A DNA stretch of 64,000 bases from Tubulanus polymorphus (taxonomy: Eukaryota > Nemertea > Palaeonemertea > Tubulaniformes > Tubulanidae). Below the pieces are notes generated by a model. That model was not told the DNA's origin, ran no database searches, and worked only from the letters and a program-made list of their open reading frames with translations. Positions 12,034 to 23,062 of this stretch are shown here, one piece after another. Where the stretch lies: the NCBI RefSeq assembly GCF_964204645.1, contig NC_134029.1:8174850-8238849 (forward strand). The letters are read 5' to 3'. The first letter of the stretch is position 1. The number at the start of each line of letters is the position of its first letter. A program made the translations under genes and the position numbers.

Positions 12034-13074
12034 ATGGAGAACTCGACCTCGACGAAAACGGAACTGTGCGAGTTACCGCCTTATAACAGCGACTTCAGAT
12101 TCAGTATCATCTTGTACACGTGCATATACGGCCCAATAATATTGGCCGGTGTTATCGTCAACGTTTTGAACCTTTTAGTTATAAATCGCTTAAAAAATCC
12201 AGTTTATACCACCATCAAAATTTTAGCTGCTTTCGACTTATCCTTTATGTTGTCCGCGCTGTTTCTGTACCCCATAAGGACATTGTACTTGTACGGCCTG
12301 TTAGGTGAAATACTTTATCACATAAACGACTGGTATTTTGGATGGTGGTTCATAACACTTTTTCAACCGTTTTTCTACGCTACGCAAATGGCACGAAACT
12401 GGTCGATCATCCTTATAAGCTTAGAGCGGCTAGTCGTCGTGGCTTTCCCGTTGAATTACAAACGGATATGGAATTCGAAGACGCTCGGATTTCTTCTTTT
12501 CGCAATCATCGTAACGAGTATATTTTCGAATTGGAATCATTTCGTACCCGATGTGCTGCCCGGTTTGTGGCAATGGCCGTGTTTGAAGTCGGGTCAATTC
12601 GCCTACACGATATTTTTTGCCGAAACGCCCGTTACGCGTTTCTCAGTGCCCCGAGTTCAGTACAACGACGTATATTTGTTGTATGTCATCGGCACAGTTG
12701 CTCTTCCTTACCTTATGATGTGTGTGATAAACACGGCTTTGGTTGTGGCGTTGAATTTAGCCAGCAAACGCAGAAAGGAAATCACGACGATTGACAAATC
12801 ATCGGGCAAAGATGTTCAAATTCTGAAAATGGTCGGTGTTGTTTTAGCTATTTTCTTCATTTGCGAAGCCCCAGCAGTTATAGAACGTCTCGAAGGTCTA
12901 ATCAGAGGAAAAGAAACACCTTTGACCCACGAACAACGTATGGCAATGCGTAAATTCGCGTTAGCGCTTTCGATGTTCGACTCAGTTGTTAACTTCTTCG
13001 CTTATTGCGCCGTAAATAGGTCGTTCAAGCAAGCATTTGTTGAAATCTTCAAACGCAACCAACTTCGCGGATAA
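12034..13074 (+). CDS. Class A (rhodopsin-like) neuropeptide-type GPCR, intronless, 346 aa
   Basis: A seven-helix plasma-membrane receptor in one exon. Helices are near residues 25-49, 60-82, 104-137, 152-168, 212-240, 263-285 and 305-326. Family marks are GVIVNVLNLLV in TM1, LAAFDLS (64-70) in TM2, LERLVVVAFP (ERL in place of DRY, 131-133) ending TM3, FFICEAP in TM6 and DSVVNFFAY (316-324) in TM7, followed by the amphipathic NRSFKQAF. The pattern is closest to invertebrate FMRFamide-receptor-like proteins; the ligand is inference only. An N-glycosylation site sits at N3. The cysteine normally at the top of TM3 is absent, while ECL2 keeps C183 and the N-terminus has C12. The frame opens at an ATG preceded by cacgcg, and no upstream exon is needed. 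Fragments of the same gene follow at 15.4, 16.6, 18.0 and 22.5 kb. Confidence 0.88.
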   Translation: MENSTSTKTELCELPPYNSDFRFSIILYTCIYGPIILAGVIVNVLNLLVINRLKNPVYTTIKILAAFDLSFMLSALFLYPIRTLYLYGLLGEILYHINDWYFGWWFITLFQPFFYATQMARNWSIILISLERLVVVAFPLNYKRIWNSKTLGFLLFAIIVTSIFSNWNHFVPDVLPGLWQWPCLKSGQFAYTIFFAETPVTRFSVPRVQYNDVYLLYVIGTVALPYLMMCVINTALVVALNLASKRRKEITTIDKSSGKDVQILKMVGVVLAIFFICEAPAVIERLEGLIRGKETPLTHEQRMAMRKFALALSMFDSVVNFFAYCAVNRSFKQAFVEIFKRNQLRG

Positions 13075-13390
13075 AGAATCAAGTATCCGCGTTTGTCATC
13101 AAGTATCAGCGTTGGTATGGTTTGCCTATAGCATGTCTCGAGGGGTTATTTGTACCCAATTTATAAAGATACGATTTAATTTCTTCGTTTACAATCTATT
13201 TTCACAGACTTCGCGTATATGACTTTTCACGACCACTCTATTTCCAAAGCTGAAAAAACTCCATGTTTGGAACAGAGCCCCGCGACTCCTCATTTTGCAA
13301 ATCTGTATTCGAAATACGATCTGCTCAATTTGCTTTTCAATTTGATGCTCTTGTTGCATCAAGCCAGTGTTATTTGGATAGAAGCATCGA

Positions 13391-13396
13391 AATAAA
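13391..13396 (+). terminator. Possible poly(A) signal of the GPCR gene
   Basis: AATAAA lies about 320 nt after the stop codon, inside the 3' flank that is also duplicated at 18.65-19.95 kb and 28.24-29.45 kb. Confidence 0.35.
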
Positions 13397-14424
13397 TCTT
13401 GATATGCATTATAGCAAAATGAAGTCCTTCCATTAGCTTTTATCTCACGCGTAATTTCACTGGTACATGACGTTATATGAACCTCATGAAATGAATAACT
13501 AACTGATATTGAATGCAATCACATATAGCGCCTTCAGAAATTGTAACCTTTATCCCATCTGGATATTTTCTTTTGGGGAGGGAGAGACAGGGGTTTCGTT
13601 TTTATCGTAGGTTTCTTGTCGACAAAAATAATTGCCACCAGCATTTTCAGTATGTGCAAATAAGATAGACCTGACCAGGGAATCGGTTTCATAGGCTGCT
13701 TGGATTAGGATCGCGGTAACCTGAATAGAATTTTGATTGGCATGAGTATGACTCCGTTCTAACTTCCATAGCGTTCCCCATCTCCCATCTAATACTGTTT
13801 CGGAAAATATAGGTACTCGTATGTCGTATATAGAACCAGATACATGTATTAGTGATTACAAAACCAGAATGAATCAAAGATTTCGTCCGCAAATCTCCAT
13901 GTTCAGCGAAATGGCGGTGCACGGTGGGGAATCCATCCATCAAATAATATTCATCAAGCCAGGGACAACAGAGCATGTTCATGTTAATCCAAACTAATTT
14001 TGTATCTGAAAACATGGCAACAAAGGGGACCTCGAGGGACTGCTACAGTATGGGGCCTGGAAAATGGAAACGTCTTGATTAAGCCTTGGGTTTGATTTAG
14101 TTGGCTATTCATCCGTGGTTATCTCAAATCATTGATGTAGTCACGTTTACTGCGTTCATTGTTAGCCTATATGCATGTAGATTCCGTATGCTTTATCACA
14201 CTTGTGCCGAAGGGAGTGGATGATGTTTTTTTCCTAATATTTACACTTAAACAGCTATAACCGAAGCTGAATGGTTGCCGAATGGATTGTTGCTGTTGGT
14301 TGCGATATCGTTTTTTACAATAAAGTTAAATGATTTGTACTTAGTTTATAATATAATAATCATATTTATATAAGAAGCCTACATATTTATATAATATATA
14401 ATTATATCGAATATATTATCGAGA

Positions 14425-14815
14425 AGTCGAGCTCATAAAAATGAAAAAAAATCTCGCACCTGAATTCATCTTTACTTTTACTCACTCGCCCTCTCAACTT
14501 CTGATATGAAATCCCACTTTCCCTATTACTTCTAATAATTTCATATAAATGAACATTATTTACATGAATATCATATATTTGAAAATCAATTATATATTAA
14601 TGATAAAAGTGTGAGTAAAGTGCGAGAAATAATTCATATTTTAACAGATTTCGAATAAAAAAATATGTAAAATAAATGGACAATTAAAAGAATATAACAA
14701 AACGAGTAATTAACGATTCTTGATTTTTAAACATAAAAAGTGTGAGTAAAGTGTGATTGAAATTATTTATATTTTAAACATATTTTAATATTTATATTTG
14801 AATGAGTTATGGTGC
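14425..14815 (+). mobile_element. Decayed terminal region of an element related to the mini-Polinton at 23063
   Basis: Shared with the inner half of the 819-bp inverted repeat are gagctcataaaaatgaaaaa, ccctattact, catgaatatcatat-like text, aaagtgtgagtaaagtg, aattcatatttta, atatttatatttgaatgag and the ATG of the terminal ORF. After that ATG the sequence switches to host duplicated-block DNA (caaagcctttctgatc; compare 17475). It is heavily diverged and has no second end. Confidence 0.6.
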
Positions 14816-15080
14816 TTTTTTCGAATCTGCATGGCGCTTTACCAAAGCCTTTCTGATCTACCATCAGATGATCCCAGCTATAGAATCTGTTGAATTGTTA
14901 AAATTTGTTAATTGGGCGGCAAGCATTTTTAATCATTCTTCCAATTTGGTGCCGTTTTTGACAATACTTTGGTGTTGGCATATCGCTATGTAATATTTGT
15001 TGTGGATATCGCAATTAATTATTTTGGTAATTCGTCTTAACATCGAAATTTTATTTAAAAAAATAATACATACATTAATA
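14816..15080. other. Remnant of the duplicated block 5' of the kringle gene
   Basis: The text gcgctttaccaaagcctttctgatctaccat-like at 14830 matches the region upstream of the kringle signal exons at 17475 and 21985. So unit 1 once had this part, but no kringle exon remains beside it. Confidence 0.45.
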
Positions 15081-15359
15081 TGTAGGAATTAATTCCAGGC
15101 GTTTAGCCTTTGATTTCCTACTAGTCCCGCTCCTACAACATTTCTTTAATTACTTCATACATAAAAAGCAGATATGTTTTTTCTATCGCATGTTCCAAGG
15201 AAGATGTTCGCAGAAAGCCCGAAATCTTTTTTCTTTTCTAATATGTTTGATATATCATACATTGTGATATATGTTTAAACCAATAATGATATTTTGGTAC
15301 TATATTACCCCAAAATTAACGGAACTCAAGGGATAAACAAAGGTTGAGGACATCCAAAA

Positions 15360-15725
15360 TTGATACCACGCACGCACGTGATTATGCACGCCAACGTTTT
15401 GAACCTTGAAGTCACCAATCGCTTAAATAATTCAGTTTATACAACCTTTAAAACTTTAACTCCCTTCGACTTATCCACGTTCGTTGCGCCCAAGGACGTA
15501 CTTGTACGGCTTGTTAGGTGGAATACGTTAGCACCTTTACGCCGAGACAACCAAGCCAAACCGTAAAGTTGATAGATATAGGCCGGACGCCCGTGACATC
15601 CGACAGTTTATTGACTACGGCTTGTTAGGTGGAATACGTTAGCACCTTAACGACTGGTATTTTGGTTGGCGGTTCATAATACTTTTTAAACCGTCTTTCT
15701 ACGCTACGCAAACGAACTGCAAACT
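15360..15725 (+). pseudogene. GPCR fragment (TM1-TM3 region), with internal duplication
   Basis: Nucleotides matching the intact GPCR from the end of TM1 (aacgttttgaaccttgaa) through TM2 to the TM3 approach (tacgctacgcaaa) are present, with frameshifts and deletions. A stretch ggcttgttaggtggaatacg occurs twice, near 15506 and 15619, around an 80-bp filler. It cannot encode a receptor. Confidence 0.75.
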
Positions 15726-15800
15726 TTTAAGGCAATATTTGAGTAGATAGGTGCAAGCCCTACGGGACTGAACTTCCCCATTGATCAGAGATATAGTAAA

Positions 15801-15839
15801 ACCTTGGAGTAATCATTTGACAAATGATTACTCCAAGGT
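15801..15839. repeat. Perfect 19-bp inverted repeat with 1-nt spacer
   Basis: The arm ACCTTGGAGTAATCATTTG (15801-15819) is exactly complementary to 15821-15839, separated by a single a. Confidence 0.9.
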
Positions 15840-16624
15840 AAAACGCACTAGGGAACGTGCGCTTCATGGGCCGCGGTAACCTGACCAGAGGGTAAGAAAA
15901 GCAACCCCTCGACAGTAGCAACCCAACGGTTATCACAATCGTTGAAACTAAAATCCACACCCTGAAAAAAATCGTTCCGTATCCCTAGGTAATAAGATTG
16001 TCATGGAGGCAACTTATAAAAAAAGTAATGGGGTTTACCTTGAAAAATGTTTACATATGTGACTGTCTAGAATTTTGCACAGTAAATGTAAATTCTGCGA
16101 TTTTTCGCAGAGTGTCGCGGATTTAGCATTGTATAAGCCGTGCAAAAGTTTCATCATTATATTTGGTTACAACTTTTATACCGGTACAGGTATTTTAAGA
16201 CTTTCTAGCTTTTTGCATCCGATGAGAAGATGGCATTCATTAACATTATGCGGGCTTCACAAAATTTACCACTTCATTTCCTTCATCTTAAAATTCATCA
16301 TTCCAGGTCTAAGTTTGGCCACTTGTTTGGTAACAAAACCTACTTGTAAGATACAAGTTTGTCATTATTAGTAATTCGTGACCAAAAATTTTGTTTGTCT
16401 TGATCTTTAAGATGTTATAAACTATTACTTTGGTTATTCCAAATGTGATGTGCACCCGACTCATAAATGGTATTCTTAATGAATCTTAGTCAAGGGCTCG
16501 TGTAATATACCATTTTCATCAAGTTTTAGAGGCAGCCTATAGACGCTATAACTTAATTTAGACGCATTGTCTTGTATGAGGTGAGCCCAGAATTGGACAG
16601 CTTTAATCCGTTTGTCCGCAGCGC

Positions 16625-16880
16625 CACGTAGTGAGAATAGCCGTCGTGGTTTACGCATTGAATTACAAACGGATATGGAATTCGAAGACGCTCGGATTTC
16701 TACTTTTCTACTTTTCTACTTTTGCGAGGATCGCTCGCTCGGGTGTTTTTCCTATGGGGTAATTGATGGCCCAACTTTGACACGGTCGACCAGAAGCCGT
16801 CTGATTCACTTTCCCGGAATAGTAAAACCCCTCCTGCGACAGTGGGCAACTGTAAAACACTAAAATCAACAGATCGATTC
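16625..16880. pseudogene. Chimeric junction: GPCR fragment (+) fused to a truncated kringle exon (-)
   Basis: On the plus strand, 16635-16705 matches the start of TM4 of the GPCR (gaattacaaacggatatggaa onward). It runs through a tctacttt triplication directly into a kringle exon on the minus strand. The kringle part reads CPLSQEGFYYSGKVNQTASG, then CQSWAINYP, then breaks off about 40 residues in, so neither part is functional. Confidence 0.75.
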
Positions 16881-17226
16881 ATGTATTTTTATACAAATAT
16901 ATATAAAAATACGACAGACCTAATGAGAAATCATTTCCCCGTTTTTCGACTGAAGGCAGGCGTATTCATCCTTGGTTGAACTTAGGTCACTGGCCCGACG
17001 TCTGATTAAGTTAAAGCACACTCTTCAGGTCGGCAAAATATTTGATACATGTTTGCATCAAACTTTGCAAAATCGGCCCAGTTTTCTTTTCCTTCAAACG
17101 CCTTCCAGGTTTTTGCTCGATCTTTGGATATTCGAGTAGTTTTCCAAAAAAAGTATTATTCTTCGACGGTATATTCGTATTGTTTCACAAGAATGTGATA
17201 GATGATTCTATAAAAAATGAACTTAC

Positions 17227-17310
17227 CCAAATCGCTGTTATAGTAGAATAATGTGATGAAAATAACTCATCCAGAACTGCAAAACTAGAATGGCGAATTC
17301 TGAAAATCAT
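17227..17310 (-). pseudogene. Kringle-gene signal-peptide exon, frameshifted copy
   Basis: It aligns with the two intact signal exons (21806-21722 and 30869-30785, 85 nt each) but is 84 nt long. It keeps an ATG and the GTAAGTTC donor; the one-base deletion destroys the hydrophobic frame. Confidence 0.7.
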
Positions 17311-17639
17311 TTTGTGCTAAGAACTGCCAATGACTTATTTTCTATGAGGTGTTTAATCTACGAATGTCGTTCGATGCCGAAGCGCGCATGACAATATCAT
17401 GTACGTATAATGACATCCCTGTACTCGGGTGCGCCAGTGTAGGCCTTCATGTGTAACTGATATTTTAGGAGAATGTGCTTTACAAAAGCCATTCTGATCT
17501 TTCATCTACGACTCTCAATTTCTTCAATTTCACGACTTAACTAAATTGATTTTTCATTAGTACGTAAGGGATTAAGTTTATTCTGGTTACCGACCTTGTA
17601 TAATCGAGGCTTCTGTTTTAAATTCATTCATTTAATTAT

Positions 17640-18000
17640 CATTACTCATTTCTATCGACTTATAAAAACAAAATCATAAAGTTTCTTTTTTCTCCTTTAA
17701 TGATTTAAATTCTAGATACACATCGGGGTCACAGCCCTCCAGCCGATACGCAACAGAACACACTCCTAAGATGCACGCAGCCCTCGAGCCCGCGCCCGGG
17801 AGGTAATAAATCCCAATAGGCAAACACAATCTGGTCCGTGTAAGTAGACTCCGAGGCACACAGTCGATAACAGGACACACAGTTCCGAGAGACACGCAGC
17901 CTCGCAGAAGCACGCCCGACAGCCAAATTGCACAGGGACCTGACACAAAAAGTGTTTGATCCCAGTATCCTAGGTACTATATATAAAAAGATTTTGAAAA
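17640..18000. other. Unassigned interval with no supported gene
   Basis: A C-rich stretch (17720-17950) with several overlapping open frames on the minus strand and no recognisable domain. It is not shared with the other units, so it may be an insertion. Confidence 0.3.
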
Positions 18001-18004
18001 GTGT

Positions 18005-18100
18005 CAGTTATTGCGCCGTGAATATAGGTCGTCCAAGCAAGCATGTGTCGAAATCTTTGAATGCTACCAACTTCGCAGATAAAAACAGAATTAAGTATGC
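18005..18100 (+). pseudogene. GPCR C-terminal fragment
   Basis: gttattgcgccgtgaatata to caacttcgcagataaaaac aligns with the codons for the end of TM7 and the tail of the intact receptor (YCAVNRSFKQAF to the stop). It has substitutions and no upstream frame. Confidence 0.7.
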
Positions 18101-18164
18101 GCGTTAATATGGTTTGCCTTCTACATCAACATCCACCCGAGAAAAAACTACAATAAACTATCGG

Positions 18165-18615
18165 ACTAGTTACACGTAGAAAACGAGCAAAAATACAAAA
18201 ATGGACAAAATCATCTTCAACCTTGTAATATAGCTATTTCCAAAATTTCGATGTACTAAATTAGGCAGCCAAGAAAATTCACCCCAATCAGTCGCTTGCC
18301 GGTTCAGACTGAATGGAAGATTGTTTGAATGAACCGGATCAACCGAATTTCCGATGTATGTACCTCGATTCAAACAAAAAATTCTGTAAACTCGACCGCC
18401 GATCACGCAACGATATCTGTACTTCAATTTCCGATTTCAAAATCAAACCCCAGGCGCTAACGTATTCCACCTAACAAGCCGTACAAGTACGTCCTTCTGT
18501 TTCGCTCCCGGCAGGTGTGGTGGGTCTGTAAGGGACAGACACTCAATCAGAAAATCAGACGAAATTTACCAACCAAATAAATAACAGGGACAATCCTTAT
18601 TTTAAGATTTAAAAA
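18165..18615. repeat. Interspersed repeat (inverted partner at 52850-53262), interrupted by a GPCR fragment
   Basis: Reverse complement matches to 52850-53262 include ggcagccaagaaaattcacc, cccaatcagtcgcttg, ctcccggcaggtgtggtggg and acactcaatcagaaaatca. The match is broken at 18453-18498 by about 45 bp of inverted GPCR sequence. Confidence 0.75.
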
Positions 18616-21061
18616 AAAAATGGTTCGCCTGCACACTGGCCAATCATTTTCAGCGGGGGTCAATCTCTATTTCAAGATCGAAAAAATATGGTTTGCCTAT
18701 CATGTTTATAGCATAGGGGTACTTTTATCCAATATAGTAAGATGCGATTTCACCTCTTCTTTGTTTACAATACATTTTCATGGACTGCGCTTATGACCTT
18801 TCACGATCACGTCTTCTCCTTTGGACCAGAACCCAGCAAACGTACTGCCAGTGCTCCTGATTTTGCAAATCTAGATTCGAAACAAGATTTGTTGAATTTG
18901 AAATATTTCGATTATAATACTTAATTTGCGTCATCCCAGTATCATTTGGACAAAAAGCATTGAAATAAGTCTTGGTATGCATAATTGAGCAATAGCAAGT
19001 GCTTCCATTAGCTTTTGTCCCACGCGCAATTTCACTGACGTAAATCTATCAAAGAGACAAAATGAAATGAATAACCAACTCTTTCTGCGTACGATCAAAA
19101 ATACATAGGAGCCATCAGTGAATAGACCCGTTTTTATCGTCGGTCTCTTCTCAACAAAAAAAAACAATATTTTCATGTGCAAATAGATAGACCTGACCCG
19201 GGAGTCAGTTTCATAGGCTGCTTGAATTAGGGCCGCGATAACCGTTATAGCTTACTATCCCCATCTAATATTGTTTCAGGAAATATAGGTACATGCATAT
19301 AGCTATAGAATCAGATATGAGCGATTACAAAACCAGAATGAATCTAATAGCTATTGTTCTAAAGATTTCGTTCGCAAATCTCCATTTTATGTGAAATGAA
19401 ATATCATTTCCTTAATAATGATGTATAGATAACGTTCATCAAGCAAGGGACTGCAGAGTTTTGTTTCTAAAAACAACGAAAGGTATGGCAACAATGAGGA
19501 CTTCGAGGGACAGCCAAAATATGGCGCCTGGAAACTGGAAACTTATTATATGTATGTATTGAGTAAGCCTTGGGTTAGATTTAGTACTGGCTATTCATCC
19601 GTATACTCCTATCTCAAATCATTAAAATGTGGCTTTTACTTCGTCAATGTCAGCCTATATACATGTAAATTCCGTACGTTGATTCTTTTGAAAATCGACG
19701 AATGGAGATCTACGGATGTTTTACAGTTGTTGTCCTTTCTATGCTTACGGTTCCAAGAATTATTTTAGAATATTCGCTATTTCCCACTTGTGCCGAAAAG
19801 AGTTGATAATGTTTCAGTTGAATGACATTTACATTTACTATGTGTAAAAGTTCGGCTGTTGCCACGACGGTGAATGGTTGGTTGCAATTATAGCGGAATT
19901 GTCTTTTGCTATAAAGTTTTAAAATGATCTATACTTATAGTTTTCTATTTGGTCGAATAAATTTTTATCAAGAATGACATCGGATCGAGGTATAGTTTCC
20001 AATGCAGTGCCGTAGTACGCAAATATTAACTAATATAAAGGCCCATAACTGAAAAAAAACATTCTTAGTTTCTGTGTCCTGCATTTATTGCTTTAATACC
20101 TTTAGTCCATGACGATATTGCAAATTTTCGTTCGGGAAGATGCACACAACGTCTCTGTTCATATTCTGCACAGTTTTACTGATAACAACGTAGAAAACAT
20201 GATTTTGTTGCTTTAGATGTAGCATTCCGAGTTGATGAAAAAGACGAAGAGAAAAAACACGTGGTTCTCGCGGGTATTAAGCGGATTATGGTACGATGGC
20301 TTGAAAGCATTTCGTAACAAGATTAATGATGTCATTAAAGCCATTGAACTGCAATATATCTATGCCCTTTAGTTATGGAAATACATAAGCCTAAACAGCG
20401 AAATAGGCGTTTGCTAATAAGGCTAGAAATGATACCTTGTTTCTATTAGTCGGTCAATCTCTTCTGTAAATTGCAATGAAATTTGCGCACCGTTGAACGA
20501 TACATTGTCGAAGAGTAAGAAAACTAACTTGAAAAAATCCAGCCATAGAATATATTTGATAGTACCGGTATTCAATTGCAATTGTTATTTCGAAATTTGA
20601 ATAATGATGACGTAGTGCACATCTACTCACACAGAACGCCGTAGATAACCTACATAATGCATAAAAACATTATTGTAACGGAATTCTGAGATATTCATCG
20701 TTGACACATACCTTCTAATCAAAATAACATCGTTAATTCGACGGGCGTCTTCGAACATCACCCCTCAGAGGAACCTGATGAACCGAGACTCTGCGTCACG
20801 GCTCGAATCCCCTGCCAGCTATAGGGCGGGGAGCTAATCATGCAATATCGTCAAGCAAAAATTTTTGAAATAATCATGAAGTTTCTGCATGGAAAAATGG
20901 TCCAGATAACGACTATCAAACTAGACTCACCGTTATAAACCAGCGAAACGAAACCTTCTAGAATATTGAACTTCCAGTAACCGATTCTTTCTCGCACATT
21001 AGTTACGAACTATAACTGAAAATTAGTTGAATTTACGGAAACTAGGAAATATCATACGTAC

Positions 21062-21319
21062 CCGGAACGTTACAAAATTCAAATCGCTTCTTAGGATCTG
21101 TTGTGTAACACCATATGCATTTGTCGCGGTCAGGATTACGACAGTAATTCTTTGCTTTAACGAGGTCTTTTTCTGGGAAATTGCGAGGGTTGCTTGCTGA
21201 AGCGATTTTCCTATGGGGGAAATTGACGGCCCATCTTTGACACGTTCGACCAGAAGCCGTCTTATTCACTTTCCCGGAATAGTAAAATCCCTTATGCGTC
21301 AGTGGGCACTTAGAAAACG
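21062..21319 (-). CDS. Kringle-domain exon (unit 2), class 1-1
   Basis: The 258-nt exon is flanked by TTTCAG and GTACGT and has phase 1 at both ends, typical for shuffled extracellular modules. It encodes most of one kringle: KCPLTHKGFYYSG, SGRTCQRW, NYCRNPD, CIWCYTTDP and FEFCNVPG. Five of the six canonical cysteines are here; the last would come from a following exon. There is one extra Cys (DKCIWC). The kringle is a disulfide-stabilised binding module of secreted or membrane proteins. It pairs with the signal exon at 21806-21722 (phase 1). A possible further exon near 21000-20934 (RERIGYW...GFVSLVYNG, donor GTGAG) lacks an AG acceptor at the site where the 30.1-kb copy has one, so this copy may be decaying. 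The function of the full protein is not known. Confidence 0.8.
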
Positions 21320-21721
21320 CTGAAATCAACCGATTCCGTTTCATGTTTTTTTTTCGTACACAAACAAAAACAACGCACCTAATGATAAATTATTTCACCA
21401 GTTTTTTACTAAAGGCAATTAGTGCGTTCATCCCCGGTTGAAATAGTCACTGGCCCGACGCCTGATTAACTTCGCGCACTATCTCTTCATGTAAATCACC
21501 GCCGACAAAATATCAGAGGATACATGACTGTTTGCATCAAACTTGGCAAAATCAGTCCAGTTTTTTCAGCATACGCCTTCCAAGATTTTGCTCGATCTTT
21601 GGATATGATATGAGTAGTTTTTCATTAAGACATGAGTATATTGAAAAAGAATTAATCTTTGAATGTGTATTTGTATTGTTTCACATGAATGTGATAGATG
21701 ATTCTACAAAAATGAACTTAC

Positions 21722-21806
21722 CCGATTCGCTGTTGTAGTAGAATAATAAGATAGAAATAGACACATCCAGAACTGCAAAACGAGAACGGCGAGTTCTGAA
21801 AACCAT
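21722..21806 (-). CDS. Signal-peptide exon of the kringle gene (unit 2)
   Basis: The exon is 85 nt, from the ATG at 21806 to a GTAAGTTC donor at 21721, phase 1. It encodes 28 residues: basic MVFRTRRSR, then the hydrophobic stretch VSISILLFYY. This fits a signal peptide or signal anchor. Splicing to 21319 creates an Ala codon and continues straight into the kringle. The unit 3 copy has the same length and phase. Confidence 0.65.
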
Positions 21807-22081
21807 TTTTTGAGCTAAGAACTGCCAATGACATATTTTCTACGCGCTGGTTAATCTACGAATGTCGTTCGATGCCGAAGCGCGCATGACAATATCATCT
21901 GCGCATCAATGCACTGTTGTGACATCACTGTAAGAGTACACGGGTACGCCAGTACGTGAGTTACTGATTTTTTTAGGAGAAGGTCATTTACAAAAGAAAT
22001 TCTGATCTTTCATCCACTTTTTTCGGTTTCACGACTTGTGAAACTGAATTGACTTTACTCTTCACCAGTAACTGATTACCT

Positions 22082-22355
22082 GTCTCCAAACGTGCAATTT
22101 GGAAACCGGGCATTTCAATTTGCAGCTCCTGCTTTATGGAATGAAATTCCCATGAGCATTCGACTAAGTCCGTCTGTTGAATGTTTCAAACATACTTTTT
22201 TAGAAAAACTTATAACTGATCTTTTTATCTGCTATTGTATTTTAATATTATGTTTTAATACGGGTAAAATGACTTATATCTATGTAAAGCGCACCGATTA
22301 CCATGTCGGGGTGCGCTATATAAGAATATATATATCATTATTATCATTATTAAGA
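22082..22355 (+). mobile_element. 3' end of a non-LTR retrotransposon (LINE) with ATT-rich tail
   Basis: An open stretch reads FGNRAFQFAAPALWNEIP, then SIRLSPSVECFKHTFLEKL. This is the C-terminal signature of L2/CR1/Jockey-type reverse transcriptase ORFs, known for the motif APxLWNxLP...SVxxFKxxLK. It is followed by GCGCTATATAA (22313-22323) and a (ATTATC)n tail. It interrupts unit 3 upstream of the broken GPCR copy; only the 3' end is present. Confidence 0.75.
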
Positions 22356-22384
22356 TTATTCCCGACCTGGTAACTGAGGCAAAA

Positions 22385-23062
22385 TATCTTTTTTTAAGAA
22401 GTATAGTTTTCTAAAAACTGCTATAAAAAGTTAAATCATTTTCACCAGCTTTCCCAGTTACGATTGCGATATTCTTTCAAGCTTTTCATTGGACCAATCA
22501 TTGTTCTACCCCGCTCTTTATCCACGCACAAACATGCGATCTCGACCTCGACCTTGACGAAATCGGCCTTGCGCGAGTCACCACCCTAGCAGCGTCTTCA
22601 GATTCAGTATCATCTCGTACACGCGCTTATATGGATCAATAATATTGGCCAGTGTAATCGTCAACGTTTTGAACCTTTTAGACAGGAATTAAACAATCCT
22701 GTTTATACCACCTTCAAAATTTCAGTTTCCTTCGACTTATCCTTTATGGTTCTCCGTGCTTTTTCTGTACCCCAAGGACGTTATACTGGCCTGTTAGGTT
22801 AATCACATAAACGACTGGTATTTTGGATGGTGGTTCATAACACTTTTTCAACCGTTTTTCTACGCTACGCAAATGGCACGAAACTGGTCGATCATCCTTA
22901 TAAGCTTAGAGCGGCTAGTCGTCGTGGCTTTCCCGTTGAACAACAAACGGACATGGAATTCGAAGACGCTCGAATTTCTACTTTTCGCAATCATCGTAAC
23001 GAGATCTTCGATCATTACCCGATGCTGCCCGGTTTGTGAAAATGGCCGTGTTTGTAGCCGGG
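22385..23062 (+). pseudogene. GPCR copy, 5' half, frameshifted and interrupted by the mini-Polinton
   Basis: It aligns with the intact receptor from its upstream flank to ECL2 (ccgatgctgcccggtttgtg). The ATG is lost and there are frameshifts around TM1-TM2 and between TM2 and TM3. From 22820 to 23035 identity is very high, though still with small deletions. The element at 23063 splits it, and it resumes at 28096 with gggtcaattcgcc. Confidence 0.85.

Larger units (their letters stand above)
11830..14340 (+). repeat. Duplicated block, unit 1 (GPCR gene plus 3' flank)
   Basis: The upstream 170 bp (aaaactgctataaaa, caagctttt, gttctaccccgct) recur before the broken copy at 22385. The 3' flank (tttgtttacaat-like, aaagctgaaaaa, agtccttccattagctttt, ttcataggctgcttg, attccgtatg) recurs at 18640-19950 and 28240-29450. 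Confidence 0.8.
18640..22080. repeat. Duplicated block, unit 2 (GPCR 3' flank plus kringle gene)
   Basis: Collinear with 28230-31150 over more than 3 kb: GPCR 3' flank, then gaatgacatcggatcgagg, then the kringle exon, then the signal exon and its upstream region ending in the TTCTGATCTTTCATC text. Confidence 0.8.

Noticed and set aside
12342-12794. Alternative-frame ORF inside the receptor gene
   Set aside because: It overlaps TM3-TM6 coding sequence in another frame and has no protein-like features; the same shadow reappears over the pseudogene copy at 22827.
17674-17948. Overlapping Cys-rich minus-strand frames
   Set aside because: Three frames are open at once, none with a recognisable domain; the composition reflects the C-rich DNA.
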